DNA of 64,000 nt from Shinella sp. CPCC 101442. GTDB lineage: Bacteria; Pseudomonadota; Alphaproteobacteria; Rhizobiales; Rhizobiaceae. The DNA lies in the NCBI RefSeq assembly GCF_024704725.1, contig NZ_JALIQS010000003.1, positions 248,001-312,000 on the forward strand, written 5' to 3'. Positions 56,238-64,000 of the stretch are shown here, piece by piece. Both the position numbers and the translations under genes were made by a program. The notes beneath the pieces are model-generated. The model saw only the letters and a program-made list of their open reading frames with translations. It did not search any database and had not been told where the DNA came from. The stretch's first letter is position 1. Each line of letters opens with the position of its first letter.

Positions 56238-57218
56238 TCAAAGCAAAGCCACGAGAAGTGCTGCGAGCAGGACAGCGCCGGCAAGACTGGCGCAGGCGGC
56301 AGAGAAAATCCGCAAGGAAAGATCGATGTCGGCGACCGTCGCAATCGTGCGGCCGCTCGCATTCATCATGGGTTCGTCGACACGCGCGCCGCCATAGATG
56401 CGCGGGCCGGCAAGACCGACGCCGACGGCGCCCGCCATGGCCGCTTCCGGCCAGCCGGAATTGGGCGAGCGGTGAAGGCCGGCATCGCGCAGCGCCGTGC
56501 CGATTGCCGCACGCGCCGCCGCCCTGCTTTTGCGCAGCCATGCCCCAGCCGCGATGAAGAGGATGGACGCCCGCGCGGCGGGCCAGTTGGCAAGATCGTC
56601 CAGCCGGGCGGAAGCCCAGCCGAAATCGAGATATTTCGCATTCTTGTGGCCGATCATGGAATCGGCGGTGTTCAGCATCTTGTAGGCGAAGAGGCCCGGC
56701 AGGCCGAGCAGCGCATACCAGAGCGCCGGCGCCACCACGCCGTCGGAAAAATTCTCGGCAAGGCTCTCGATGCCGGCGCGGCAGATGGCAGGCTCGTCGA
56801 GTGTTGCCGGATCGCGCCCGACGATCATCGAAACCGCCTGTCGCCCGCCATCGACGCCGCCGCGCTTGAGGCCTGTGGAGACGGCCCGAACATGGTCGTG
56901 CAGGCTCTTCTGGGCGAGGAGGATCGCGACGATGACGACTTCGGCAACCACGCCGAGAACGCCAAGCCGCACGAGCAGCGCGTGAACGACGAAGCCCAGG
57001 AACAGACTGGCGGCCAGCAGCACAGCAATGACTGCCGCGCCGTTGAAGCGCTTCGTATCGGCGGAAAGCCGCTTGCCGTTGAAGAGCTTGTCCATCACCC
57101 CGATCGCCCGGCCGAACAGGACGACGGGATGCGACACGCGCCGCCACACCTTGTCCGGGTCACCGACGAGGCGATCGAGGACCAGCGCGAAGAACAGGAT
57201 GAGCAGCGTGGCGGTCAT
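56238..57218 (-). CDS. cobD: Cobalamin biosynthesis protein CobD (adenosylcobinamide-phosphate synthase, CbiB)
   Basis: A 326-residue membrane protein which joins (R)-1-aminopropan-2-ol (or its phosphate) to adenosylcobyric acid. Key motifs are LDRLVGDPDKVWRRVSHPVV near the N-terminus, SLAENFSDGVVAPALWYAL, and NTADSMIGHKNAKYLDFG; about five transmembrane segments. It starts 3 bp after cobC ends. The name follows the Pseudomonas denitrificans system. Confidence 0.95.
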   Translation of the reverse strand: MTATLLILFFALVLDRLVGDPDKVWRRVSHPVVLFGRAIGVMDKLFNGKRLSADTKRFNGAAVIAVLLAASLFLGFVVHALLVRLGVLGVVAEVVIVAILLAQKSLHDHVRAVSTGLKRGGVDGGRQAVSMIVGRDPATLDEPAICRAGIESLAENFSDGVVAPALWYALLGLPGLFAYKMLNTADSMIGHKNAKYLDFGWASARLDDLANWPAARASILFIAAGAWLRKSRAAARAAIGTALRDAGLHRSPNSGWPEAAMAGAVGVGLAGPRIYGGARVDEPMMNASGRTIATVADIDLSLRIFSAACASLAGAVLLAALLVALL

Positions 57219-57221
57219 CGG

Positions 57222-58229
57222 TCAGCCCGCTCTGTCCGCGAGCGCCGCAGCAAGACGCTCATCGCCCCGGCTGTCAGCGGCGAGACCGAAGCGCAACCAA
57301 TGCGGATTGTAGTCGAAGGGGCGCACGAGGATACGGCGACGGCAGAGATGTTCTTGGATGGCCGCAGCATCCGGGTGCTCGACCAGCGAGAAGAGCCCGG
57401 TGCCGCCGATGACATCAAGACCGGCGGCGGTGAGCGTGGCATCAAGTGCCGCTTTGCGCGCCGTGATGGCGTCGCGAATAGACCCTGTGTCCGACGTCAT
57501 CAGCTTTGTCGCGATGGTCAATGCCGGTCCCGAGACGGCCCAGGGGCCGAGACCATCCTCGATACGATCGAGCACGGCGCTTTCGCCAATGACAAAGCCA
57601 AGGCGCAGGCCGGCAAGGCCGAAGAATTTGCCGAAGGAGCGGAAGACCAGAAGGCCTGGCATGTCGTCGCCGGCAAGCGGCGCGATGCAGGTTTCCGGCT
57701 GCATGTCGCCGAAGGCCTCATCCACGATCAACAGACCGCCTTTGCCCGAAAGGCGCGCATGAAGCGCAAGCAATGTGTCCCGATCGATCAGGTGACCGGT
57801 GGGATTGTTCGGATTGACGACGACGACGAGGCCATGGGCGTCGGTGATATCGTGAAGGCTTGCGACGCGATCCACCGCGACGCCGGCATTGTCCAGCACG
57901 CGGGCGTATTCGCCATAGGTCGGCGACAGCACAGCCGCACGCTGGCCGGCGGGAACCAGGCGCGGCAGAAGCTGGATGACCGACTGCGTGCCGGGTACGG
58001 GCAGCGGCAGAGCGTGGGGCGTGGCGTAGTAGCAGGCGGCGGCGGCGCGGGCCTCGTCCTGCCTGTATCGATCCGGCAGGCGATGCCAGGCGGCGACGTC
58101 GATCGCGGGAAGCGCGACGGGAGACGGATTGATGCCCGTGGACAGGTCCAGCCAGTCTTCCGGCCTGCCGCCGAAGCGTGCGGCGGCAGCGGCGATCCCG
58201 CCGCCATGCACGATGCGCGGCGCGTTCAT
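57222..58229 (-). CDS. cobC: L-threonine-O-3-phosphate decarboxylase-like CobC
   Basis: A 335-residue PLP-dependent aminotransferase-fold enzyme. The PLP Lys is in FRSFGKFFGLAGLRLGF (about residue 202); NPNNPTG is the aminotransferase-I signature; DLSTGINPSPVALP is the CobC/CobD-decarboxylase N-terminus. It makes the aminopropanol (phosphate) linker. It overlaps cobB by 4 bp and is followed by cobD. Confidence 0.93.
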   Translation of the reverse strand: MNAPRIVHGGGIAAAAARFGGRPEDWLDLSTGINPSPVALPAIDVAAWHRLPDRYRQDEARAAAACYYATPHALPLPVPGTQSVIQLLPRLVPAGQRAAVLSPTYGEYARVLDNAGVAVDRVASLHDITDAHGLVVVVNPNNPTGHLIDRDTLLALHARLSGKGGLLIVDEAFGDMQPETCIAPLAGDDMPGLLVFRSFGKFFGLAGLRLGFVIGESAVLDRIEDGLGPWAVSGPALTIATKLMTSDTGSIRDAITARKAALDATLTAAGLDVIGGTGLFSLVEHPDAAAIQEHLCRRRILVRPFDYNPHWLRFGLAADSRGDERLAAALADRAG

Positions 58230-59530
58230 GCCGCCTCCGGCGCAAGGTCGATGAGATGCATGTAGGAGCCGCTGACAGCGCCGCGGCGGAGACCGGCATC
58301 GCCGAGCGCTTCACCCATGGCGTCCCTGACGGCAAAGAGACGGTCCGCCTCGCCTTCCATCACGACGGTCGAGTAGTGGAATTCATGCGCCGTCATCGGC
58401 GCGGTAAAGCCGGAGCCGGAAAGCGGCGTGACCAGGCGGTAACCGAGATGGCGGCGACGTTCGGCGAAGCTGGTGACAAGCGGCAGGAGGCCGAGCATGC
58501 CGTAGCGGGACCCATCCGCCGCAACAAGTCCTTCCCCCAACACCATGTAGCCCCCGCATTCGCCATAGATGCGCGCGCCCCGGCGCGCCGCATCCTGCAT
58601 GCCTAGGCGGAAACGGCCGGCATTGGCAAGGGTTTCGGCGTGCAGTTCCGGATAACCGCCAGGCAGATACACAGCATCCGCATCGGCGGCGGGCATCTCG
58701 TCGGCAAGGGGCGAGAAGAAGCTGAGGCTTGCCCCCGCAGAACGCCAGCCCATCAGCAGATGCTCGTAGGCGAAGGCAAAGGCGGTGTCGCGCGCTATGG
58801 CGACGTGCTGGCCGAGCGGCGGCAGCAGGGAAACGGCCGATATCCTTGGAAGGGCATGGCGTCCCGCAACGGACAGAAGGCGCTCGATATCACAGCAGCG
58901 CGCCACGATTTGCGCCGCACGCGCGATAAAACCCTCAAGCCCGCCATGTTCGCCGGCTTGTACCAGTCCGAGATGGCGTTCCGGCAGGGCAAGCCCGGCA
59001 TCCCGCTCCACTACGCCGAAAATCTCGATGCCGCTCGCGTCCAGCGCACCGCGCAGCATCATCTCGTGTTTCCGGCTGCCGACCTTGTTGAGGATGACGC
59101 CGGCCACGCGGATATCGTTGCGGAAATCGGCATAGCCCTTCACCATGGCGGCGACGGACTGCGACAGGCGGCTGCAATCGACGACGAGCACGACCGGCAG
59201 GCCGAGTGTGGTGGCAAGATCGGCCGGCGCACCGGTGCCGTCGGCGGCACCGTCGAAAAGCCCCATCATCGCCTCGACGAGCAGGAAGTCCCCCTCGCCC
59301 GCCTGCATCGCGGCATTGGCGCGGATGAGTTCGGGACGCATGGCCCAGGGGTCATAGTTCAGGCAGGCGCGGCGGCTGGCGGCGGCATGGAAGGCGGGAT
59401 CGATGTAGTCCGGCCCAGCCTTGCCGGAAACGAGCGGCACGCCCGCATCGGCAAGTGCCCGCGCCAGCCCGAGCGTCACCGTCGTCTTGCCGGAGCCGGA
59501 CGCGGGCGCTGCGATCAGCAGACCGCTCAT
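58226..59530 (-). CDS. cobB: Hydrogenobyrinic acid a,c-diamide synthase
   Basis: A 434-residue amidotransferase. The N-terminal P-loop APASGSGKTTVTLGLARAL binds ATP; the C-terminal class-I glutaminase domain has the Cys nucleophile in YGECGGYMVLGEG (about residue 325) and the His in TAHEFHYS. It amidates the a and c carboxylates of hydrogenobyrinate. It overlaps cobA and cobC by 4 bp each. Confidence 0.95.
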   Translation of the reverse strand: MSGLLIAAPASGSGKTTVTLGLARALADAGVPLVSGKAGPDYIDPAFHAAASRRACLNYDPWAMRPELIRANAAMQAGEGDFLLVEAMMGLFDGAADGTGAPADLATTLGLPVVLVVDCSRLSQSVAAMVKGYADFRNDIRVAGVILNKVGSRKHEMMLRGALDASGIEIFGVVERDAGLALPERHLGLVQAGEHGGLEGFIARAAQIVARCCDIERLLSVAGRHALPRISAVSLLPPLGQHVAIARDTAFAFAYEHLLMGWRSAGASLSFFSPLADEMPAADADAVYLPGGYPELHAETLANAGRFRLGMQDAARRGARIYGECGGYMVLGEGLVAADGSRYGMLGLLPLVTSFAERRRHLGYRLVTPLSGSGFTAPMTAHEFHYSTVVMEGEADRLFAVRDAMGEALGDAGLRRGAVSGSYMHLIDLAPEAA

Positions 59531-60369
59531 GCCTGGTCTTTCATGTCTCGCGAGCCGAACGGATCAGGCACGAGCTTGCGGCCCTGCGTCAGCGCACCGA
59601 GCCAATCGAGCGAAGCCCGCAGACGCACCACCTCGCCAACCACGACGATAGCCGGAGGTTCGATGCCGGCGGCCTCGACATCGGCTTCGGCCCCGCCGAG
59701 CGTCGTTTCCAGTACCCGCTGCTCTGAGGTCGCGGCATTGCAGACGAAGGCGACAGGCTCATGCGCCGAGCGGCCGGCGGCGATGAGGTTTTCGGCGATC
59801 TGACCGATATGCTTCATCGCCATGTACATGACGATGACGGGCGAGCCCTTGGCGATGCCTTCCCAGTTGATGCGGTCGGGCACCAGACCAGACGAATCGT
59901 GGCCGGTGAGGAAGGTAACGGCGTGGTTCACCTCGCGGTGCGTCACGGGGATACCGGCATAGGCAAGTCCACCGATACCGGCGGTGATGCCCGGAACGAT
60001 GCGGAAGGGTATGCCGTGTTCGATCAGTGTCAGCGCCTCCTCGCCGCCGCGCCCGAAGACGAAGGGGTCGCCGCCCTTGAGGCGCAGCACCCGATGCCCG
60101 GCGCGCGCCAGCTCGACCAGCCGAAGTGAGATGTCGCGCTGCTTGTGCGAGGGCTTGCCGCCGCGCTTGCCGGCAAATTCCAGCGCCGCGCCGGGGCGCG
60201 CAAGCGACAGGCACTCGGCATTGACCAGAGCGTCATGCACGATGACATCGGCCTGCTGCAGGGCGTTCGCGGCATGCAGCGTCAAAAGGCCGGGATCACC
60301 GGGCCCGGCACCGACCAGCCAGACGCTGCCCTTTTCCATCGGCGGGAGGGCGGAAAAGAGGGTCTGCAT
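59527..60369 (-). CDS. cobA: Uroporphyrinogen-III C-methyltransferase
   Basis: A 280-residue SAM-dependent methyltransferase making precorrin-2, the first step to cobalamin (and sirohaem). Motifs: VGAGPGDPGLLTLHAANAL, VVIVHDALV-like strand (DVIVHDALVN), LKGGDPFVFGRGGEEAL, PGITAGIGGLAYAGIPVTHR and TGHDSSG. Length agrees with CobA/SUMT alone (no CysG fusion). Its ATG at 60369 overlaps the cobE stop (ATGA). Confidence 0.96.
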   Translation of the reverse strand: MQTLFSALPPMEKGSVWLVGAGPGDPGLLTLHAANALQQADVIVHDALVNAECLSLARPGAALEFAGKRGGKPSHKQRDISLRLVELARAGHRVLRLKGGDPFVFGRGGEEALTLIEHGIPFRIVPGITAGIGGLAYAGIPVTHREVNHAVTFLTGHDSSGLVPDRINWEGIAKGSPVIVMYMAMKHIGQIAENLIAAGRSAHEPVAFVCNAATSEQRVLETTLGGAEADVEAAGIEPPAIVVVGEVVRLRASLDWLGALTQGRKLVPDPFGSRDMKDQA

Positions 60370-60854
60370 CACGCGTGCTCCCGGCTTGAATCACAATGCG
60401 AAGGAGCGGAATCGCCTCCCGAGGAAACCACGGCAAGCAACTGGAAAGATTCGGCGATCGCCACCGTCGCATGGGGCGACTTGGTCTTTTCCGCGACGAG
60501 CCGACCGCCCTTGCCCGCCTGCGCCAGCGCGGCCGCCTCCGCGACGCCGTGGCAACCGGTATGGGCGAAGACGATGGCGGACGGGTTGGCAAGGCGCGGC
60601 GTCTCGGCTTCGAGGCGCGCGGCGGGAAACGTCACCAGCGGCACGGAGAAATGGCGGGCAACCGCGTGCATTGCCGGCTCTTCCGCACGCGCATCCAGCG
60701 TCGCGACAAAGGCGACATCGTCGGGAACCGCGCCAAGGCGCGCGAGCGTGGCAAGGGAAAGGTTCAGGGCTTCGGCAGACGGAGTGCCACGTTCGCAGCC
60801 AAGGCCAAGGACGAGGAAACGTCCGGTTCCGGGGGATGGGGCCTCAGCGTGCAT
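60369..60854 (-). CDS. cobE: Cobalamin biosynthesis protein CobE (CbiG C-terminal type)
   Basis: A 161-residue protein homologous to the C-terminal domain of CbiG: FLVLGLGCERGTPSAEAL (GxGCxRG), VAFVATLDARAEEPAM and the later AEAAALAQAG. CobE is needed for cobalamin ring synthesis, with its exact reaction unsettled; it is placed near precorrin-3 to precorrin-5 steps. ATG 60854 is family-consistent; the frame stays open upstream through sequence that does not look like CobE. First gene of cobE-cobA-cobB-cobC-cobD. Confidence 0.88.
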   Translation of the reverse strand: MHAEAPSPGTGRFLVLGLGCERGTPSAEALNLSLATLARLGAVPDDVAFVATLDARAEEPAMHAVARHFSVPLVTFPAARLEAETPRLANPSAIVFAHTGCHGVAEAAALAQAGKGGRLVAEKTKSPHATVAIAESFQLLAVVSSGGDSAPSHCDSSREHA

Positions 60855-61054
60855 GGCGGTCTCTCGCAAAATTCCACGCGAAAGAGCCCGGCTTCGCCGT
60901 CTTCCGACAGTTCCGGCTATGGCCCCGTCTTGGTCGGCCGCACCGGACACCGCTCGGCCCGCCTGGCGGGCACCGTCGCATGTCTCTTAGTACCGGACGG
61001 CCGCAAGCCGGTCAAACCGGATTGCGGCATGCGAGACGCCGGATGCGGCATGCG

Positions 61055-62110
61055 CTAGATCGTTGTCAGATTGGCGGCGATGATCTCGCGCCAGAGACGC
61101 GTGGGCGAAACCCATGCATCGGGCGCATTGTAGTTGCCGGAGAAGATGACGCAGGCGACGTCCGCATCCGGCATCAGCCAGAGCCGCTGGCCGCCATTGC
61201 CAAAGCCCGCCATCCACGGGCGCTCCCCGCCAGAAGCCGGCACGAAGGTCTCGCCGGTGAACCATAAGCGGCCATAGCCGAGCCCGTCTTCGGCCGAAGC
61301 GGCCGGCGTAAGAGACGCATCGACCCATGCGGCGGATACGATGCGGCGGCCCTCGAAAAGACCGTGGCCAAGCACCATCCGGCCGATGCGCAACAGATCC
61401 CGCGCGCAAAGCCGAAGCCCGGATGCAGCCGATGCGATGCCGTCACGGCCGCAATTCCATTCGAAGCGGGAAATGCCGAGCGGCGCAAACAGCGCCTCGC
61501 GAGCGAAATCCTCCAGCCGCTTCCCCGTGCCGCGCGCGATGATCGCGCCGACCAGCGCCACCGCGCCGCCGGAATAGGTCCAGCGCGTGCCGGGCGCGTG
61601 GAGCACCTGCTGCCCGAGCGCATAGCGATAGCGATCCGGTGCGTTTTCCATGGCGATCTCGCTGTTCAGCGGATCGGCATAGGAGCGGAACTCGTCCCAT
61701 TCGAGACCGAGCGTCATGGTCAGCGCATGGCCGATCGTCTGGCCGGAGCGGATTGGATCAGCGGCAAGATCGGCATATTCGGGAAACTGCGCCAGAAGCG
61801 ACGCTTCCGGCGGCGGGACGAGTCCCCGGTCGAGCGCGATGCCGTAAAGCAGGCCGACGATGCTTTTTGTAACGGAGCGCAGGTCGTGCAGCGTCTCGAC
61901 GTCGAAAACCACAGTGCCGAGCGGCTGGCCCCAGTTCTCGTCGCGCCCCTCGCAATACTGCTCCAGAACCAGCCCGTCGCCGCGGCTGACGAGCACGGCA
62001 TGCACATCGCGGATGAGCCCCGATTCGATACCGGCGAGCAGCTTGCGCTCCAGCCCCGGTTCAAACCCCGCCTCCACTGCCCCAACGTTCGCCCATGCCG
62101 TCTTGGCCAT
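61055..62110 (-). CDS. Serine hydrolase (class C beta-lactamase-like)
   Basis: A 351-residue protein of the beta-lactamase/PBP transpeptidase-like family. The nucleophile motif SVTK is in HDLRSVTKSIVG near residue 80; a Tyr follows in RWTYSGGAVALVG near 180 (YSG in place of Y-x-N); GFGNGGQRLW is the KTG-equivalent region. No signal peptide, so it is likely a cytosolic esterase or peptidase rather than a penicillinase. It is not related to cobalamin; its place within the cob region may be chance. Confidence 0.88.
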   Translation of the reverse strand: MAKTAWANVGAVEAGFEPGLERKLLAGIESGLIRDVHAVLVSRGDGLVLEQYCEGRDENWGQPLGTVVFDVETLHDLRSVTKSIVGLLYGIALDRGLVPPPEASLLAQFPEYADLAADPIRSGQTIGHALTMTLGLEWDEFRSYADPLNSEIAMENAPDRYRYALGQQVLHAPGTRWTYSGGAVALVGAIIARGTGKRLEDFAREALFAPLGISRFEWNCGRDGIASAASGLRLCARDLLRIGRMVLGHGLFEGRRIVSAAWVDASLTPAASAEDGLGYGRLWFTGETFVPASGGERPWMAGFGNGGQRLWLMPDADVACVIFSGNYNAPDAWVSPTRLWREIIAANLTTI

Positions 62111-62267
62111 CGCCTCACCTCTCCTGCTGCCCCATCACTCTATAAGGCCTTTTGACCTGCATTTGATCCGCGTTGCGAGAAAGCGTTGATGCAAGCGGGC
62201 TTTGCTTTTGCCCTGCAGTCTGACAGAAGTCAGGAAAAGCCCCTCCCCGAAAGTCCCGAGTCCCGTC

Positions 62268-63053
62268 TTGGCTGATATCGCCCTCCACATCCTCGTCTTC
62301 CTGTTTTTCGCGGCCTTCCTTGCGGGCTTCATCGATTCCATCGCGGGCGGCGGCGGCATGATCACCATTCCCGCCATGCTGATCGCCGGCCTTCCGCCGC
62401 TGGAAACGCTCGGCACCAACAAGTTGCAATCGCTGTTCGGCTCCGGCTCGGCGACGCTCGCCTATGCGCGCGCCGGCCATGTGCGGTTGTCGGAGCAATT
62501 GCCGATGGCGGCACTCTCGGCGCTCGGCGCCGTCTTCGGCGCGCTGCTGGCGACAATCGTTCCCGGCGATGTGCTGAAGGCCATTCTGCCTTTCCTGCTC
62601 GTGGCGATCGCCGTCTATTTCGGCTTGAAGCCGAACATCGGCGACGTGGACAAACACCGCCGCATGAGTGTCTTTCTGTTCACCGTTACCATCGTGCCGG
62701 CCATCGGCTTCTATGACGGCGTGTTCGGTCCCGGCACCGGCTCGTTCTTCATGCTGGCCTTCGTGACGCTCGCGGGCTTCGGCGTGCTGAAAGCGACAGC
62801 CCACACCAAGCTCCTGAATTTCGGCTCGAATGTCGGCGCCTTCGCCGTCTTCCTGTTCTATGGCGTCGTGTTGTGGAAGGTCGGCCTCGTCATGGGCGCA
62901 GGCCAGTTCCTCGGCGCCCAGGCGGGATCGCGCGTCGCGATGAAAAGTGGCGCGAAGATCATCAAGCCGCTTCTCGTCGTGACCTCGATTGCGCTTGCCA
63001 TCCGCCTAATGGCCGATCCGAGCCATCCGCTGCGCGTCTGGCTCGGCTGGTAG
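62268..63053 (+). CDS. TSUP-family (TauE/SafE) membrane permease
   Basis: A protein of about 261 residues with eight or so transmembrane helices. Two repeat signatures show: FLAGFIDSIAGGGGMITIPA with GTNKLQSLFG in the first half and GFYDGVFGPGTGSFFMLAF with HTKLLNFGSN in the second. The family exports or imports sulfite, sulfonates and other small anions. There is no ATG near the start: TTG 62268 (LADIALHILV) is the likely start; the frame is open to TTG 62202. Position beside cobO could mean a link with cobalt or cobalamin, but this is speculation. Confidence 0.88.
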   Translation: MADIALHILVFLFFAAFLAGFIDSIAGGGGMITIPAMLIAGLPPLETLGTNKLQSLFGSGSATLAYARAGHVRLSEQLPMAALSALGAVFGALLATIVPGDVLKAILPFLLVAIAVYFGLKPNIGDVDKHRRMSVFLFTVTIVPAIGFYDGVFGPGTGSFFMLAFVTLAGFGVLKATAHTKLLNFGSNVGAFAVFLFYGVVLWKVGLVMGAGQFLGAQAGSRVAMKSGAKIIKPLLVVTSIALAIRLMADPSHPLRVWLGW

Positions 63054-63059
63054 GAAGCA

Positions 63060-63701
63060 TCAGAACTCGACGCCCTGCTGAGCCTTGATGCCGGAGCGGA
63101 ACGGGTGCTTCAGCAGCTCCATTTCGGTTGCCAGGTCGGCGATCTCGATCAGCTCTTCCTTGGCGTTGCGGCCCGTCAGCACGACATGGGTCATATGGGG
63201 CTTTTCGGTCTTCAGGAATTCGATGACCTCGTTCACGTCGAGATAATCGTAGCGCAACGCGATATTGATCTCGTCGAGCAGCACCATGGAATTGCGCTCG
63301 TCGCGGATCAGTTCCTTGGCCTTTTCCCAGGCCTTCTGCGCCGTCGCGACATCGCGGGCGCGGTCCTGCGTTTCCCAGGTAAAGCCCTCGCCGAGCGTAT
63401 AGAACTGGCAGATGTCGGAGAAATGCGTCTCGATCAGTTCGCGCTCGCCCGTCACCATCGCGCCCTTGATGAACTGCACCACGGCGCAGGGCATCTTGTG
63501 GGCGATGTGGCGGAAGATCATGCCGAAGCCGGCCGTCGACTTGCCTTTGCCCTTGCCGGTATGGACGACGATGAGGCCCTTTTCGTCCGTCTTCGTCGCC
63601 ATGATCTTTTCGCGCGCCTGCTTCTTCTTCGCCATCTTCTCCGAATGGCGGGCGAGTTCGGCCTCGGTCATGCCGGCGGTTTCGTCGTGGTTCTCGGTCA
63701 T
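63060..63701 (-). CDS. cobO: Cob(I)yrinic acid a,c-diamide adenosyltransferase
   Basis: A 213-residue CobA/CobO-type ATP:corrinoid adenosyltransferase. The P-loop VVHTGKGKGKSTAGFG (residues 46-61) is the reversed P-loop of the family; EINIALRYDYL and LTGRNA are later family motifs. It adds adenosyl to cobalt. An in-frame start further up at 63842 is rejected because MTENHDETAG is the conserved N-terminus. It follows cobN by about 74 bp. Confidence 0.95.
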   Translation of the reverse strand: MTENHDETAGMTEAELARHSEKMAKKKQAREKIMATKTDEKGLIVVHTGKGKGKSTAGFGMIFRHIAHKMPCAVVQFIKGAMVTGERELIETHFSDICQFYTLGEGFTWETQDRARDVATAQKAWEKAKELIRDERNSMVLLDEINIALRYDYLDVNEVIEFLKTEKPHMTHVVLTGRNAKEELIEIADLATEMELLKHPFRSGIKAQQGVEF

Positions 63702-63775
63702 CTTGCTTCCCTTCCCTAACTCTTTGTGTGCGCAATTCCGGACGCAAAGCCGCTTCACACGTTTGCCGGATTGCT

Positions 63776-64000
63776 CTAGGACGCCTTGCGGGCGCCCAGC
63801 ATGTCCAGTTCGAAACGCGCGGAATTGGAGCGAGGCGTCCAAAGGCCCCGGTCGATAGCCTCGGCAAAGCGCGCGGCCATTTCGGCAAGCGCCGCCGGGT
63901 TCTTCTGCATCAGGAAATCCCGCACGCGCTCGTCGAGCATATAGGCCTGATAGGCGGCCTCGAAATGATGGTCCTTCACCGCACCCGTCGTCGCGGCGAA
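63776..64000 (-). CDS. cobN: Cobaltochelatase subunit CobN, C-terminal fragment (runs off the window)
   Basis: The last 74 codons of a gene running off the right edge: ATTGAVKDHHFEAAYQAYML, FLMQKNPAALAEMAARFAEA and the terminal AIDRGLWTPRSNSARF. This is the C-terminus of CobN, the large subunit of the ATP-dependent aerobic cobaltochelatase, which inserts cobalt into hydrogenobyrinic acid a,c-diamide. Upstream of cobO on the same strand, as usual in rhizobia. Confidence 0.93.
   Translation of the reverse strand, partial: FAATTGAVKDHHFEAAYQAYMLDERVRDFLMQKNPAALAEMAARFAEAIDRGLWTPRSNSARFELDMLGARKAS

Noticed and set aside
60855-60950. N-terminal extension of cobE to 60950
   Set aside because: The extra 32 codons are basic and not like CobE; the ATG at 60854 gives the family N-terminus.
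60855-61054. Possible cobalamin riboswitch before cobE
   Set aside because: The conserved B12-box (GCCACTG) and the associated core segments could not be found on the minus strand in this interval.

Overview
The window is chromosomal DNA of an alphaproteobacterium of the order Hyphomicrobiales, most likely family Rhizobiaceae (Rhizobium, Agrobacterium, Ensifer or Shinella type). The evidence is a high-GC, densely packed gene set; the acpXL-fabZXL-fabF2XL-fabF1XL-adh-lpxXL cluster for very-long-chain lipid A acylation; fixNOQP and fixGHIS with an FnrN-type regulator and TTGAC/T-N4-A/GTCAA boxes; Zur with AT-rich palindromic Zur boxes; and an aerobic (Cob-type) cobalamin cluster. The genus cannot be fixed from sequence reading alone.

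Layout. 0-7.5 kb: the start of a chemoreceptor gene, a YciA-like thioesterase, small membrane proteins, a decayed DUF1800 gene, a GGDEF-EAL protein, a LysR/NADPH-oxidoreductase divergent pair and a DUF3137 protein. 7.6-10.7 kb: a uvrB with unusually long N- and C-terminal extensions. 10.7-13.1 kb: a conspicuously AT-rich gene for a coiled-coil membrane protein, followed by about 960 bp of GC-rich DNA without a convincing gene; this is the most island-like part of the window. 13.1-16 kb: a Cys-rich hypothetical protein, a J-domain protein, dusA and a gamma-carbonic anhydrase-like protein. 16-20.6 kb: a zinc-homeostasis locus (zur, znuB, znuC, znuA, COG0523 GTPase) with three Zur-box-like palindromes.

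20.6-33.6 kb: a large minus-strand sugar-catabolic operon (substrate-binding protein, two permeases, GH2 beta-mannosidase, ATPase, sugar-phosphate isomerase-like protein, Gfo/Idh dehydrogenase, aldo/keto reductase, GH43 beta-xylosidase-like enzyme) with a divergent LacI-family regulator. 33.6-35.5 kb: a DUF2798 protein and gnd. 35.6-46.4 kb: the microaerobic respiration region. fixGHIS (oxidase assembly) and fixNOQP (cbb3 oxidase) are on the same strand but are separated by four plus-strand genes (AraC, SRPBCC, VOC, GGDEF). A hemerythrin gene diverges from fixN. 47.8-53.2 kb: the lipid A very-long-chain fatty acid cluster. 53.3-55.6 kb: hemN and fnrN, divergent around two FNR-like boxes. 55.6-64 kb: an L,D-transpeptidase, then cobalamin genes (cobD, cobC, cobB, cobA, cobE, and cobO plus the 3' end of cobN), interrupted by a serine hydrolase and a TSUP-family permease.

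How the genes work together. FnrN probably activates fixNOQP, fixGHIS and hemN under low oxygen; fixGHIS matures the copper/haem oxidase and HemN supplies haem without oxygen. Zur represses zinc uptake. The LacI-type regulator probably controls uptake and breakdown of a plant-derived oligosaccharide. I found no rRNA, tRNA, CRISPR array, insertion sequence or phage gene.
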